From NCBI GenBank assembly GCA_023402355.1, contig JAEXCG010000104.1, forward strand, positions 5,564-69,563: DNA of 64,000 nt, read 5' to 3'. The notes beneath the pieces are model-generated. The model saw only the letters and a program-made list of their open reading frames with translations, searched no databases and was not told the origin of the DNA. This DNA is from Bacillota bacterium. Its GTDB lineage: Bacteria; Bacillota; Clostridia; Christensenellales; Aristaeellaceae. Shown one piece after another: positions 40,954 to 50,288 of this stretch (positions are counted from its first letter, which is position 1; each line of letters opens with the position of its first letter). Position numbers and translations under genes: made by a program.

Positions 40954-43900
40954 TCAGATCATCTGGCTGAGCACGGCGAGCAGCTGGTCCATCTCGATCG
41001 GCTTGGCGACGTGCGCGTTCATGCCCGCTTCCTTGGCGCGCTGAACGTCCGCGGTAAAGGCGTCCGCCGTCATCGCCACGATCGGGATGCTCGCCGCGTC
41101 CGGCCGACGTTGGACGCGAATCGCCTGCGCGGCCTCGTAGCCGTTCATCGTGGGCATCTGAATGTCCATCAGGATGAGGTCGTAGTAGCCCGGCGCGCGC
41201 GACGCAAACGCTTTGACCGCCTCGCCGCCGTCGTTGGCCGTCTCGACCGCAGCCCCCGCCATCTTCAAAAACTCGGTGGCGATCTCCATGTTGAGCGCGT
41301 TGTCCTCGACGACCAGCACGCGCTTTCCGTCAAGCCGCGATTCCTTCGCCCCGCCCGGCGCGGTTCCTGACGCCTTCTCCCGACCTTTTTGTTCCTCCGT
41401 CTTCGCGGCGATGCGCAGCCCCAGCGATACGGTAAAGCGGGTGCCCTCACCCCAATGGCTCTGCACGTTGATCTCGCCGCCCATCATGTGCACGATGTTC
41501 TGCGTGATGGTGAGGCCCAGCCCCGTACCGGTAATCCGGCTGATGCGCGAATCGTCCGCGCGGCTGAACGGCTCGAAGATGTGCGCGACGTACTCCTCGG
41601 ACATGCCGATGCCGTTGTCCTCCACGGTAAACACGTACCGACCGACCGAAGGCACCTTGGCGGGCATTTCCTCCAGCGTCAGGGCGATCTTTCCGCCCTC
41701 CGGCGTGTACTTGACGGCGTTGGACAGGAGGTTTGAAAGCACCTGCTCCAGCCTGACGTCGTCGCCGGTCACGTCCTCATGCTCGACGCGGCAAATCTCC
41801 ACGTCCAGGGTCTGCCGCTTGTCCGCGGCGGCGGGCCGAATCATGGTGACCGCGTCCTGCACGAGACGCCGAAGGTTGAAGGCCTTCAGGTCCAGCTCCA
41901 CCCGCCCGCTCTCGATCTTGCTCATGTCCAGCACCTCGTTGATGAGCCCGAGCAGGTGCCTGCTGGAAATCGCGATCTTGTCCAGGCAGTCGCGGACGCG
42001 GTCCTGATCGCCCAGATACGAACCCGCCAGCGCCGTCATGCCGACGATGGCGTTCGTCGGCGTGCGGATGTCGTGCGACATGCGCGAGAGGAAGTCGCTC
42101 TTCGCGGCGTTCGCGCCTTCCGCGCGCCGCAGGGCGTCCTCGAGCAGGCGCTTGGTCTCGAGCTCCCTTCGGATGTTCTCGTCCACGTTACGAATGGCGA
42201 CCGTCAAGTGGCGGGGCACGCCGTCCTCTTCCTCGCTCAGGACGATGCGCGCCTGCATCCAGGCGTAGGCGCCGTCCTCCTGCAGCTTGCGGTAAAGCGC
42301 GCTGCCCTCGCCCGCCGCCGCGCCGAAGCGCCGCCGGCATTCCTCCAGGCCGAAAAACGCCTCCATCTCTTCCCGCTCCTCCGGGTGCACGAAGTGGGCG
42401 ACGTACTGGTGAATCAGCTCGCTGTAGCAACCCTGACGGCCCGCGTTGAGGCGGCGCACGACGACCCCGTCGGAACGGAGGATCTCGTAGCGGTCCCGAT
42501 TCATGTTGACGTAGTAAAGGGCGTAGTATTCGCGGCCCAGCGCCTGGATGATGTCGCTTTGGCGCCGGTGCTCGGACGCGTCCATGAGCGCCAGAATCGC
42601 GATGTCGCTGCCCGCGCCGAGACCGTTCAGGTAGACCGTGCTGGTGATCCAGCCGTATTCTTTTCCGCGCTCCCGGCGGTACTCGCCCGTAAAGGAGCGG
42701 ACGCCCTGCGCCTTCTTTTCCCGAAGGTTTTGAAGCGAATGCTCCCGGCAATAGTCCAGGCGTTCATCCGGGTGGTAGAGCGCCGCGATGTCCTCCACCC
42801 TGTAGGGGGTTTCCGCCGTGGTGGTGCCGACCCGCTCGCCGCCCTCGGGCATGCGGATCGCGCGCAGGGTTCCCTTCGCCAGGTCGATGCGGTAGACGCC
42901 GAAGAACAGGTCGTTGAGCGAGGAGAGGATGTCCGCGTTGAGGCGCGAAAGCTCGGAGCGCTCCGTCTCCGCGTCCTTCTGGCGGGTGATGTCCTCCACC
43001 AGCCCAACCGTCACCGTCGGCTTGCCCGCCACGTCGTATTCGACGGTGGACAGCGTCACCCGCACCCAGCGGTTCGTGGTCTGAATCCGAAACTCCGCGC
43101 TCGCCGTGCGCTCGCCCTCGTGGATGCGCGCGTACATGCCGTCGTAATCGGCCCTTCCATCCCCCAGGCCCATGTCCTGCGCGAAGCTCGCGGGCATCTG
43201 TTCATAGGTGGTACGGCAGCCGTAATGCGCGCAGGTTCTCTCCGGAATTTCCGCGCGCCGCTGCTGCGGAAAGTAGGTAAAGTCGCAGATGTCGGTCCCC
43301 GACAGCGCGAGGCGCAGCAGCTCGTTGCTGGCGCGATTGCGGCGCAGCAGCTCGATGTTCTCGATCTCCGCGCGCTTGCGCTGGTCCACGTCCATGAACA
43401 CGCTCTGCATGACGATTTCGTCGTCCACGTCGCGCATCAGCTCCGCCGTGCCGATGATCCAGCAGGAGGACCCGTCCTGCCTGAGAAGCCTGTACTCATA
43501 GGCCTGTTTATCCCCGACCTGCCGAATTGCGGCGATTTCGTCCAGCACGCGCGCGCGGTCCCGGCTGTCGATCAGGTTCTGGAGGACCCAGCGCTCCTTC
43601 TGCCAGAAGGCCTCCGGCGTGTAGCCGAAGATGCGGATCGCCTCTTGATTGGCGTTTTTAAACGCGACGCAGCCGTCCTCTTCGAGCTTGTACTGCACGA
43701 TGCCGCACACCGCGGACTGAAACAACGAGCTGTACAGCGCGCGCTGGCGCTCAATCTCGCGGATATACCGCTCCTTTTCCTGCTCGCCCGTCACGTCCCG
43801 ATAGATGCCCACCGCGCGCACCGGCTTATCCTCGCCGTTGGGCACGGCGATCAGCGTCAGTTCATACGCCCTTACTCCGCCCCTCGCGTCCCGCAGGCGG

Positions 43901-44619
43901 ACGATTCCCTGCGCCTTGTCCGCCCCCGCGAGCATCTGTTCGTGCAAACGAATGTACTCCCCCGCCGAATCCTCGCTCACGATGCCCCGGCGCACCGCCG
44001 CGTAGGGGATGTCCTCCTCACGGGAGGCCACGCCAAAGCGGCTGGCGATTTCATCCGTCGTATAGATGGCGCGGGTCGTCAGGTCGTATTGAAAGATGAT
44101 GTTGCCCGCGTAGACCGCCGCGATGCGGAACTGCTCCTCGCGCATCCGCAGCTCCTGCTCCGCCCGCATGGCGCGGGTGATGTCGCGGATGGTGCTCACG
44201 CACACCGCTTCTCCCGCGCCCGTCGTCACCTTGCGCCCGATGTCGTTGACCCAGATATAGCTTCCGTCCTTTTTGCGCATGCGGTATTGGACTTCGTACT
44301 CGTCGCCCCGGGAAAACGCCTCCGCGACGGCCGCGTCGACCCGCGCGCGATCCTCCGGGTGCATGCAGTTGATGACCCTGCCGCCGATGTCCGCGACAAA
44401 CTCGTCGTAGGTGAAGCCGAGATGCCTGAGCATGTAGTCGTTAACGCAAAAAAGCGGAAAACCCTCCTGTAGGTATCCGCCCATGATGCCGCCGGGGATA
44501 TTCCGGTTGAGCAATTCGAGAAGATTCTCCTCGATGTCCGCAGCGTCTCTCGTGCCTCTATTCGGGGTGAACTTCAAGGAGTAGCCGTCCTCCATCTGTC
44601 TTTTCACCGCTCCATCCAC
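40954..44619 (-). CDS. multi-PAS hybrid sensor histidine kinase
   Basis: A 1221-residue soluble hybrid kinase without clear membrane segments. About six PAS/PAC units fill residues 50-830 (for example YRMRKKDGSYIWVNDIGRKV and FRIQTTNRWVRVTLSTV). HisKA has SHDIRTPTNAIVGM with H849. HATPase blocks are LLSNAVKYTPEGGKI, DNGIGMS and GTGLGLTI. The C-terminal receiver is intact: VLVVEDNALN, D1152 in LILMDIQMP, and a switch lysine in HVAKPIEMDQL. No HPt domain or output regulator is encoded with it. The orphan HPt at 53044 is a possible partner. It is terminated by the hairpin shared with bioY. Confidence 0.95.
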   Translation of the reverse strand: MDGAVKRQMEDGYSLKFTPNRGTRDAADIEENLLELLNRNIPGGIMGGYLQEGFPLFCVNDYMLRHLGFTYDEFVADIGGRVINCMHPEDRARVDAAVAEAFSRGDEYEVQYRMRKKDGSYIWVNDIGRKVTTGAGEAVCVSTIRDITRAMRAEQELRMREEQFRIAAVYAGNIIFQYDLTTRAIYTTDEIASRFGVASREEDIPYAAVRRGIVSEDSAGEYIRLHEQMLAGADKAQGIVRLRDARGGVRAYELTLIAVPNGEDKPVRAVGIYRDVTGEQEKERYIREIERQRALYSSLFQSAVCGIVQYKLEEDGCVAFKNANQEAIRIFGYTPEAFWQKERWVLQNLIDSRDRARVLDEIAAIRQVGDKQAYEYRLLRQDGSSCWIIGTAELMRDVDDEIVMQSVFMDVDQRKRAEIENIELLRRNRASNELLRLALSGTDICDFTYFPQQRRAEIPERTCAHYGCRTTYEQMPASFAQDMGLGDGRADYDGMYARIHEGERTASAEFRIQTTNRWVRVTLSTVEYDVAGKPTVTVGLVEDITRQKDAETERSELSRLNADILSSLNDLFFGVYRIDLAKGTLRAIRMPEGGERVGTTTAETPYRVEDIAALYHPDERLDYCREHSLQNLREKKAQGVRSFTGEYRRERGKEYGWITSTVYLNGLGAGSDIAILALMDASEHRRQSDIIQALGREYYALYYVNMNRDRYEILRSDGVVVRRLNAGRQGCYSELIHQYVAHFVHPEEREEMEAFFGLEECRRRFGAAAGEGSALYRKLQEDGAYAWMQARIVLSEEEDGVPRHLTVAIRNVDENIRRELETKRLLEDALRRAEGANAAKSDFLSRMSHDIRTPTNAIVGMTALAGSYLGDQDRVRDCLDKIAISSRHLLGLINEVLDMSKIESGRVELDLKAFNLRRLVQDAVTMIRPAAADKRQTLDVEICRVEHEDVTGDDVRLEQVLSNLLSNAVKYTPEGGKIALTLEEMPAKVPSVGRYVFTVEDNGIGMSEEYVAHIFEPFSRADDSRISRITGTGLGLTITQNIVHMMGGEINVQSHWGEGTRFTVSLGLRIAAKTEEQKGREKASGTAPGGAKESRLDGKRVLVVEDNALNMEIATEFLKMAGAAVETANDGGEAVKAFASRAPGYYDLILMDIQMPTMNGYEAAQAIRVQRRPDAASIPIVAMTADAFTADVQRAKEAGMNAHVAKPIEMDQLLAVLSQMI

Positions 44620-44750
44620 CCTTCCCGCCAGGCAACGCCGGCGCGCCGCAGTCTTCTTTCGCGTGTTTTGTCTATTTTAACACGATCGCCTCCTAAAAAC
44701 AACGCCCGCGTAACATTTAAGCGGCCATCTCCGCCAGATGGCCGCCCCGT

Positions 44751-45446
44751 TTATTCCGCCGCGAAGCGATAGCCGACGCCCACCTCCGTCAGGATAAAGC
44801 GCGGGTTCGCCGTGTCCTTTTCGATCTTCCGGCGCAGGCTCGCCATGAAGACGCGCACGCTCTTGGTGTCTCCGCTCTCCTCGTACCCCCAGATGTGACG
44901 GACGATGTAGCCGTGGGTGAGCACCTTGCCCCGGTTGGCGATGAGCAGCAGCAGCAGCCTGTACTCGATCGGCGTCAGGTGCACCTCCCTTTCGTCCACC
45001 AGCACGAGCCGCCGCTCGAAATCGATGGTCAAGGCGTCGCACTGAAAGCGGGCCTCGCCCTCCTGCGGCTGCCCCCTGTCCATCTTGCGCTCCACGACGC
45101 GAATGCGCGCCATGAGCTCGCCCATGAAAAAGGGCTTCGTGATGTAGTCGTCCGCGCCCGCGTCGAGCGCGGCCACCTTTTCCCGCTCCTGCCCCCGGGC
45201 CGAGACCACCAGCACCGGCGTGTCGCAGCCCCGTCGAATCTCGCTTAGGACCTCCAGCCCGTCCCGGTCCGGCAGGCCCAAATCCAGCAGCACGATGTGC
45301 GGATGATGGGACGCGAAGAGGAAGAGGCCCTCGCTCGCGGATTCGGCGACGAACACCTCGTACCCCTCCTTGCGCAGGGAGACGGCGGTGAAGCCGGAGA
45401 TGTACCGGTCGTCCTCGATGATGAGAATTTTAAAGCCCGCCTGCAT
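44751..45446 (-). CDS. kdpE: KdpE-like response regulator (OmpR family)
   Basis: A 231-residue regulator: receiver domain KILIIEDDRYISGFTAVSLR, phospho-acceptor in IVLLDLGLPDRDG, lysine in DDYITKPFFMGEL, and a winged-helix end HLTPIEYRLLLLL...VRVFMASLRRKIE. This order and the TEVGVGYRF tail are typical of KdpE. It overlaps the sensor gene by 17 bases, so the pair is translated together. There are no kdpFABC genes; the Ktr genes upstream are the likely target. GGAGGG lies five bases before the ATG. Confidence 0.92.
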   Translation of the reverse strand: MQAGFKILIIEDDRYISGFTAVSLRKEGYEVFVAESASEGLFLFASHHPHIVLLDLGLPDRDGLEVLSEIRRGCDTPVLVVSARGQEREKVAALDAGADDYITKPFFMGELMARIRVVERKMDRGQPQEGEARFQCDALTIDFERRLVLVDEREVHLTPIEYRLLLLLIANRGKVLTHGYIVRHIWGYEESGDTKSVRVFMASLRRKIEKDTANPRFILTEVGVGYRFAAE

Positions 45447-46839
45447 AAGCACCCTCCATCGGCAGCGTAAAGATAAATCGGGAACCCTTGGGCCTGTTTT
45501 CCTCCATGTGGATTTCACCCCCGTGCGCTTCCACCACGGCCTTGCAGATCGCAAGCCCCAGCCCCATGCCGCGCTTGCTGTCCGAGCGCCCGTGGTCGGA
45601 GGTGACGAAGCCCTCGAAGAGGGAATCGCGCACGCTCTCGTCGATTCCGTCGCCCGTGTCGGCCACGCAAAACTCGATTTCGCCGCCCGCTTTCGCGACC
45701 GACAGCTCGATCTCACTGTCCGAGGGCGTGTGCTTGACCGCGTTGTCCAAGAGATTGACGAGCACCTGCACGATCAGCTTGCCGTCCATCGGCGCCATCA
45801 ACACCTCGTCCGGCAGCCTGGCCTTGAACCTGCGCGTTCGCAGCAGGCGGTTCATGTGGGAGACGGCCTCGCCCACCACGTCGTCCACCACCTCGTCCTC
45901 CAGGTGCAGTTCGAGCCGGGATTCGTTGATGCGCGTCATGTTGAGGATGTTTTCCACGAGGTTGGACAGCCAGACCATTTCCTCGCTGATGTCGCCCGCG
46001 AGCTGCTTTTTTTCCTGATCGGAAAGCCGTTCGTAGTCGTCCGCGAGCAGCGTGCTCGCGCCGGACAGCGCCGTGAGCGGGCTTCGCAGGTCGTGCGCGA
46101 CGGAGCGCAGCAGCGTGCTGCGCAGGCGCTCCCGCTCCATGGCCACGCGGATGTTTTCGCGCTCGTGGTAGACGAATTCCCGGTCGAGCGCGATGCCCAT
46201 CTGGGTTGCGACCGTCTTGATGACCAGCTCGTCCCGATCGCCCGGCGGCTCGTCCGTCTCGAGGACGTGCAGCGTCCCCAGAATGCCCATCGCGCTGGGA
46301 ATGCTGTACGCCCGCGCGGGGCGCTCCTCCGGCTGCGCGTCCTGCGCGCCCGCCAGCGTCACGTAGCAGCCGCGCCTGGCGTACTCGCGGATGTAGACGA
46401 TGCCCTGCTGCAGGATGTTCTTTTCCCCCGTGCAGTTCAGGAAGCCCGTGGCGATCTGATAGAGGAGCTGGGTCGTCCGCTCGTTCTGGCCGGACGCCTC
46501 CATGAGCGTGCGCATTCTGGACATCACGCTGCCGGAGACGATCGCCGTGACCTCGAAGAACACGAGCAGCACCACGTCGCTGGGGCTGTGAATCAAAAAC
46601 GTGTACTTCGGCTCCGTAAAAAGGAAGTTGAACAGCAGCACGCTGACGAGCGAGGAGACGACGCCATAGCTGTAGCCGTGCGTGAGCACGGTCGTGAAGA
46701 GCACGCCCAGCAGGAACACCATGATGACGCATTCCTTCCCGATGCCCGCCGCGTTGATGAGCAGGGAAAACGCCGTCGCCCCCGCCAAGAGCGCGAGCGT
46801 CGTGCCCGCGCGCGCGAGGAACGGGTCCGCCTTTTTCAC
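45430..46839 (-). CDS. kdpD: short KdpD-like sensor kinase (DUF4118, HisKA, HATPase)
   Basis: A 469-residue sensor kinase that corresponds only to the C-terminal half of KdpD. The four-helix DUF4118 domain (FGYSYGVVSS-like HGYSYGVVSSLVSVLLFNFL, FLIHSPSDVVLL) is followed by a GAF-like region, HisKA with H249 in SVAHDLRSPLTALSG, and HATPase blocks LLDNAVKHTP, DTGDGI and GMGLGLAI. The N-terminal KdpD and Usp domains (about 400 residues, which bind c-di-AMP and sense potassium in long KdpD) are missing. The GTG at 46839 is chosen because GGAGGTG lies six bases before it. A GTG at 46881 overlapping the ktrA stop is the alternative. Confidence 0.9.
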   Translation of the reverse strand: MKKADPFLARAGTTLALLAGATAFSLLINAAGIGKECVIMVFLLGVLFTTVLTHGYSYGVVSSLVSVLLFNFLFTEPKYTFLIHSPSDVVLLVFFEVTAIVSGSVMSRMRTLMEASGQNERTTQLLYQIATGFLNCTGEKNILQQGIVYIREYARRGCYVTLAGAQDAQPEERPARAYSIPSAMGILGTLHVLETDEPPGDRDELVIKTVATQMGIALDREFVYHERENIRVAMERERLRSTLLRSVAHDLRSPLTALSGASTLLADDYERLSDQEKKQLAGDISEEMVWLSNLVENILNMTRINESRLELHLEDEVVDDVVGEAVSHMNRLLRTRRFKARLPDEVLMAPMDGKLIVQVLVNLLDNAVKHTPSDSEIELSVAKAGGEIEFCVADTGDGIDESVRDSLFEGFVTSDHGRSDSKRGMGLGLAICKAVVEAHGGEIHMEENRPKGSRFIFTLPMEGAYAGGL

Positions 46840-46877
46840 CCGGCTCACCTCCCCCGTCATTATACTACGCAAGGGGT

Positions 46878-47525
46878 TCACTTGTACATCAGGCGCGTAA
46901 TATCCTTTTTGCCCCCGGCCACCAGCAGGTGCTCGGACGCCTGAAACGTGTGCTCGGCGCTCACCAGCGGTATGACGTGCTCCTCCACCTTGATGCCGAT
47001 GATGTTCACGTTGTAGCGCGAGCGCACCTTCAGATCGCGCACGCTTTGCCCCACCCAGCCCTCGGGCACGCGCAGCTCCGAAATCGCGTATTCCGGCGTC
47101 ACCTCGATGTAATCAAAGGCGTTGCGCATGCTGTACTTCATCGCCGCGCGCTGCGCCATGTCGCGCTCCGGGTGGATGACCGCGTCCGCGCCGATCTTGA
47201 GCAGGAACTTGGCGTGCATCTCGCGGTCGGTCTTGGAGACCACCCACCTCGCGCCCGCCGCCTTAAGCAGGGAGGTGATCTCCAGCGACGATTGAAAGTT
47301 GTCGCTGATGCACACGAAGCAGACGTCGAAGTTGCGCACGCCCAGCGACGCGATGACCTCCTCGTCCATGCAGTCGCCGATGTGCGCCGCCGTCGTCACC
47401 GGCGCCAGGCGGCTGACCGCCGCCTCTTCCTTGTCCACCACCATGACCTCGTTGCCCAGCTCCGCGAGCTTTGTGGCCAGATGCCGCCCAAAGCGGCCCA
47501 GTCCGATCACGAGCATCGAACGCAT
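46878..47525 (-). CDS. ktrA: potassium uptake regulatory subunit KtrA/TrkA
   Basis: A 215-residue RCK protein: Rossmann nucleotide-binding domain MLVIGLGRFGRHLATKL with VVDKEEA and GDCMDEEVI, then the TrkA_C domain (ISELRVPEGWVGQSVRDL and VIPLVSAEHTFQASEHLLV). It gates KtrB through ATP/ADP binding, and c-di-AMP often binds the C domain. The start at 47525 lies eight bases after AGGAGG. It is 14 bases after ktrB. Confidence 0.95.
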   Translation of the reverse strand: MRSMLVIGLGRFGRHLATKLAELGNEVMVVDKEEAAVSRLAPVTTAAHIGDCMDEEVIASLGVRNFDVCFVCISDNFQSSLEITSLLKAAGARWVVSKTDREMHAKFLLKIGADAVIHPERDMAQRAAMKYSMRNAFDYIEVTPEYAISELRVPEGWVGQSVRDLKVRSRYNVNIIGIKVEEHVIPLVSAEHTFQASEHLLVAGGKKDITRLMYK

Positions 47526-47539
47526 CCGTCCATTCCTCC

Positions 47540-48880
47540 TCATCCAACGATCACCTTGCCCACGGTGTTGCGCAGCCTCGGGGCGCGCCGCTTTTCCGCG
47601 AGCGCCATCGCGACCGATAAGCTGCCGACCCGGCCGCTGTACATGAGCAAAATCAGCGTCATGCGCGACGCGGGGGTCAGCAGACGCGTCGCCCCCTTCG
47701 AGAGCCCGACGGTGCCGATGGCGGAAAACGTCTCGAACATCGCGTCCATCAGCGAAAAGCCCGCCTGCTCGCGCAGCAGCACGAAGCACCCCGTGAAGGC
47801 GAGCAACAGATAGAGCATCGCCCCGCAATAGGCGCGCTTGACGAGCCCGTCCTCCACCCTGCGCTGGAAGAGGTTGATGTCGTCCCGCCCCCGGGCGTAA
47901 GAGAGGGTGGATAGCAGCATGACGACCATCGTGGTTACCTTGATGCCGCCGCCCGTAGAGCCCGTGCCCGCGCCGATGAGCATCAGCACGACCGTGAGCG
48001 CCGATCCCGCCTCCGTAAGCCTGGAAAGGTCTGCGGTATTAAACCCCGCCGTTCGGGGTGTGATCGCCTGAAAGAGCGCCATCAGCGCCTGCTGCCCCCG
48101 GCTCACGCCTGCAAACGCGCCGTCTCGCTCGATCGCCCAGAAGGCGAAAAACGACAGGACGATGAGCGCTGCGGTCGCGCAGAGCATGATCTTCGTGTGC
48201 AGCAGGTAGCGGCTGAAGTGGAGCCTGTGCTCCGCCAGGTCGTCCCAAACGAGAAATCCGATGCCGCCGATGACGATGAGCGAGAGGACGACGCCGTTCA
48301 CCAGCACGTCCGCCGCGAAGGGCTCCAGCGAGCAATAAGGCCGAATGCGCCCCATCAGGTCAAAGCCCGCGTTGCAAAATGCGGAGACGGAATGGAAGAT
48401 CGCGTACCAGACGCCCGTGCCAAAGCCGAAGCGCGGACAGAAGCGCAGCGCGAGCAGCAGCGCCCCCGCGCCCTCGAACGCGGCGGTGCCGATCAGGATG
48501 CGGCGCACGAAGCGTACGATGCCGCCCAGCCGGAAGGAGCTGACCGCCTCCATCAGACAGGAGCGTTCCTTGAGCCCGATGCGCTTGCCCAGCACGAGCG
48601 AGAAGAGCACCGCGATGGTCATGAAGCCGAGCCCGCCGATCTGAATCAGGCACAGGATGACGAGCTGCCCGAAGAACGTGAACTGCGTGTAGGTATCGTA
48701 GACGACCAGCCCCGTCACGCAGGTGGCCGACGCGGACGTGAACAGCGCGTCGATCAGGGGAATTGGCGCGCCGTCCCGGTTTGCGGCCGGGAGCATGAGC
48801 AGCAGCGCCCCCAGCAGGATGATCAGCGCAAAACCGGCGGCCAGCGTCTGAATGGGCGAAAACTTTACGTGAAATCGCAA
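47540..48880 (-). CDS. ktrB: potassium channel/transporter subunit KtrB (TrkH family)
   Basis: A 446-residue membrane subunit with four M1-P-M2 units. The selectivity glycines are visible: SASATCVTGLVV, SAFCNAGFDL, TPRTAGFNTADL and SAIGTVGLSKG. Imports potassium, coupled to sodium in Ktr systems. The start codon is TTG at 48880 with GGAGGAAG upstream, and it overlaps the preceding RCK-like gene by 16 bases. It is the second gene of the potassium operon. Confidence 0.95.
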   Translation of the reverse strand: MRFHVKFSPIQTLAAGFALIILLGALLLMLPAANRDGAPIPLIDALFTSASATCVTGLVVYDTYTQFTFFGQLVILCLIQIGGLGFMTIAVLFSLVLGKRIGLKERSCLMEAVSSFRLGGIVRFVRRILIGTAAFEGAGALLLALRFCPRFGFGTGVWYAIFHSVSAFCNAGFDLMGRIRPYCSLEPFAADVLVNGVVLSLIVIGGIGFLVWDDLAEHRLHFSRYLLHTKIMLCATAALIVLSFFAFWAIERDGAFAGVSRGQQALMALFQAITPRTAGFNTADLSRLTEAGSALTVVLMLIGAGTGSTGGGIKVTTMVVMLLSTLSYARGRDDINLFQRRVEDGLVKRAYCGAMLYLLLAFTGCFVLLREQAGFSLMDAMFETFSAIGTVGLSKGATRLLTPASRMTLILLMYSGRVGSLSVAMALAEKRRAPRLRNTVGKVIVG

Positions 48881-49317
48881 GACGTGCTTCCTCCTTGAAC
48901 GATGGAAAGGAGATCCCGCGCGGTCAATTCTCCCCTCACCACGTGCGAGATGTGCGCCCTGCGAAAAAGGGCGACGTACGCCGGGTCGTTCAGCCGTGCG
49001 ATGGTGACGCAGCCCGGGCTCCTTCTGCGCGCCTGCGTGCTGAGCAGAATGTTTTCCAGATCGTCCTCCGAGAGCGCGGCCACCACCTTAGGCGAGATGT
49101 CCGGCCGGATGTCGGGCGTCTCCAAAAGTTCCCACAGTCCGTCCTCCCCGCGCAGACGCGCATCCTGCGCATCGACGCCGAAATAGAGCAGATATCGGGG
49201 CCTGCGCTTGGGCGGCGGCAGTTGCGCGTTTTCCGCGAGGAAAGCGTCCACGCGCCCCATCACCCAGTACCCAAGCAGCGCGACGGCCGCCAGAGAAATC
49301 CATACGACAGCAAACAT
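48865..49317 (-). CDS. membrane-tethered half-RCK (TrkA-N-like) protein
   Basis: A 150-residue protein with one N-terminal membrane helix (FAVVWISLAAVALLGYWVMG) and a C-terminal cytoplasmic part that resembles the second half of a TrkA-N/RCK Rossmann domain: KVVAALSEDDLENILLSTQAR, GCVTIARLNDPAYVALFRRA then ISHVVRGELTARDLL. The glycine-rich first strand of the nucleotide site (GxGxxG) is absent. It heads the potassium operon and its end overlaps the ktrB start. Not assigned to a named family. It may be a regulatory or assembly partner of KtrB. Three near starts exist; ATG 49317 has AGGTGAT at the best distance. Confidence 0.72.
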   Translation of the reverse strand: MFAVVWISLAAVALLGYWVMGRVDAFLAENAQLPPPKRRPRYLLYFGVDAQDARLRGEDGLWELLETPDIRPDISPKVVAALSEDDLENILLSTQARRRSPGCVTIARLNDPAYVALFRRAHISHVVRGELTARDLLSIVQGGSTSCDFT

Positions 49318-49406
49318 ATCCATCACCTGCCTGTCTTTATCATAATCTACGCAGCGTTAACATGGTGTCCTTTTCCAGCCCGCGCGGCGCTAAGATTCTG
49401 TAAAGA

Positions 49407-49447
49407 CGAAACCGGCCCCATTCCGCGTTGGAATGAGGCCGGTTTCG
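49407..49447 (-). terminator. terminator of the APH gene
   Basis: An 18-bp stem (49407-49424 / 49430-49447, one mismatch) with a five-base loop, followed by TCTTTACAG on the minus strand. It lies before the potassium operon. Confidence 0.75.
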
Positions 49448-49481
49448 AACAGGCGACGCCTTTATGAACTTAAAGCGGGAA

Positions 49482-50288
49482 TTAAAACAGCTCGTCGAGC
49501 AGGATGTAGTAATCAATCTTCGCATCGTCGCGCGCGATGCCCAGCGCCTCGAAGAGCGGATCCGTGTAGCGCGCGGTGCCGAAGTTGTGCTCCATCGAGC
49601 GCACGCACAGCGCGATGTCCTGATACCGGTCCGCGACGCCGCTTCGGCCCAGGTCGATGAAGCCGCCGACCGCGTCCGCGTTCAAAAAGACGTTGGGCAG
49701 GCAATAATCCCCGTGGGAAAACACGAGGTCCTCCTGCGGCCGGTTCTCGTCCAGGTGCCGGTAGAGCGCCGGCAGGGAGCCGAACCTTGGAAGCGTCCCC
49801 GGCTCCGTGTCCGTGGGGTCGACGAGGCCCGCGGCCAGCCGCGCCGCGGCGCGGGGCAGCTTCGCGCAAAGGCGCTGATCCGCAGGGCAGCCCTTGACGT
49901 CCACCCGCCAGAGCAGCTTGAGCCCCTCCGCCAGCAAATGAACGGTTTGCGCGGGGTCTTTCAGCCGTTCCCAGGCGCAGGCCATCTCGCCCGCCGCCCG
50001 TTCCATCAGCAGGTAACTCACGCCGTCCTCGCAAAAGCTCTCGTAAACCCGCGGCACGGGCAGCTTGCCCTGCAAAAAGGCGTACATCGCGCGTTCGTTG
50101 TCGGATTCTTCCCCGCTGCGCTCGATCTTGAGCACCTTATCCGCAGCGAGCAGCACGCGCGAACCGGAGCGCCCGACTTCGTCTTCCCGATAAGGCGCTC
50201 CCTGCAAATAGGGCAGCAGCCGCGCCGGCAGCCGCGCCTCACCGCTAACCGCATCAAAGGTTTTCAAAGAAGTCGTCCTTTCGCACAT
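49482..50288 (-). CDS. APH(3')-family aminoglycoside phosphotransferase
   Basis: A 268-residue kinase-like protein. The catalytic loop VFSHGDYCLPNVF and the metal loop GFIDLGRSGVADRYQDIA are those of APH(3') enzymes, which phosphorylate kanamycin and neomycin. The lysine strand is VLKIERSGEESDNERAMY. It overlaps the PIG-L gene by about 35 bases. A TTG at 50267 after AGGA is an alternative start. Chromosomal paralogues of this type may not give clinical resistance; it is not inside a visible mobile unit. Confidence 0.88.
   Translation of the reverse strand: MCERTTSLKTFDAVSGEARLPARLLPYLQGAPYREDEVGRSGSRVLLAADKVLKIERSGEESDNERAMYAFLQGKLPVPRVYESFCEDGVSYLLMERAAGEMACAWERLKDPAQTVHLLAEGLKLLWRVDVKGCPADQRLCAKLPRAAARLAAGLVDPTDTEPGTLPRFGSLPALYRHLDENRPQEDLVFSHGDYCLPNVFLNADAVGGFIDLGRSGVADRYQDIALCVRSMEHNFGTARYTDPLFEALGIARDDAKIDYYILLDELF

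Noticed and set aside
49482..50288. Recently acquired antibiotic-resistance cassette
   Set aside because: The APH-like gene overlaps its upstream operon gene, has the local base composition and no insertion sequence, integron or repeat around it.
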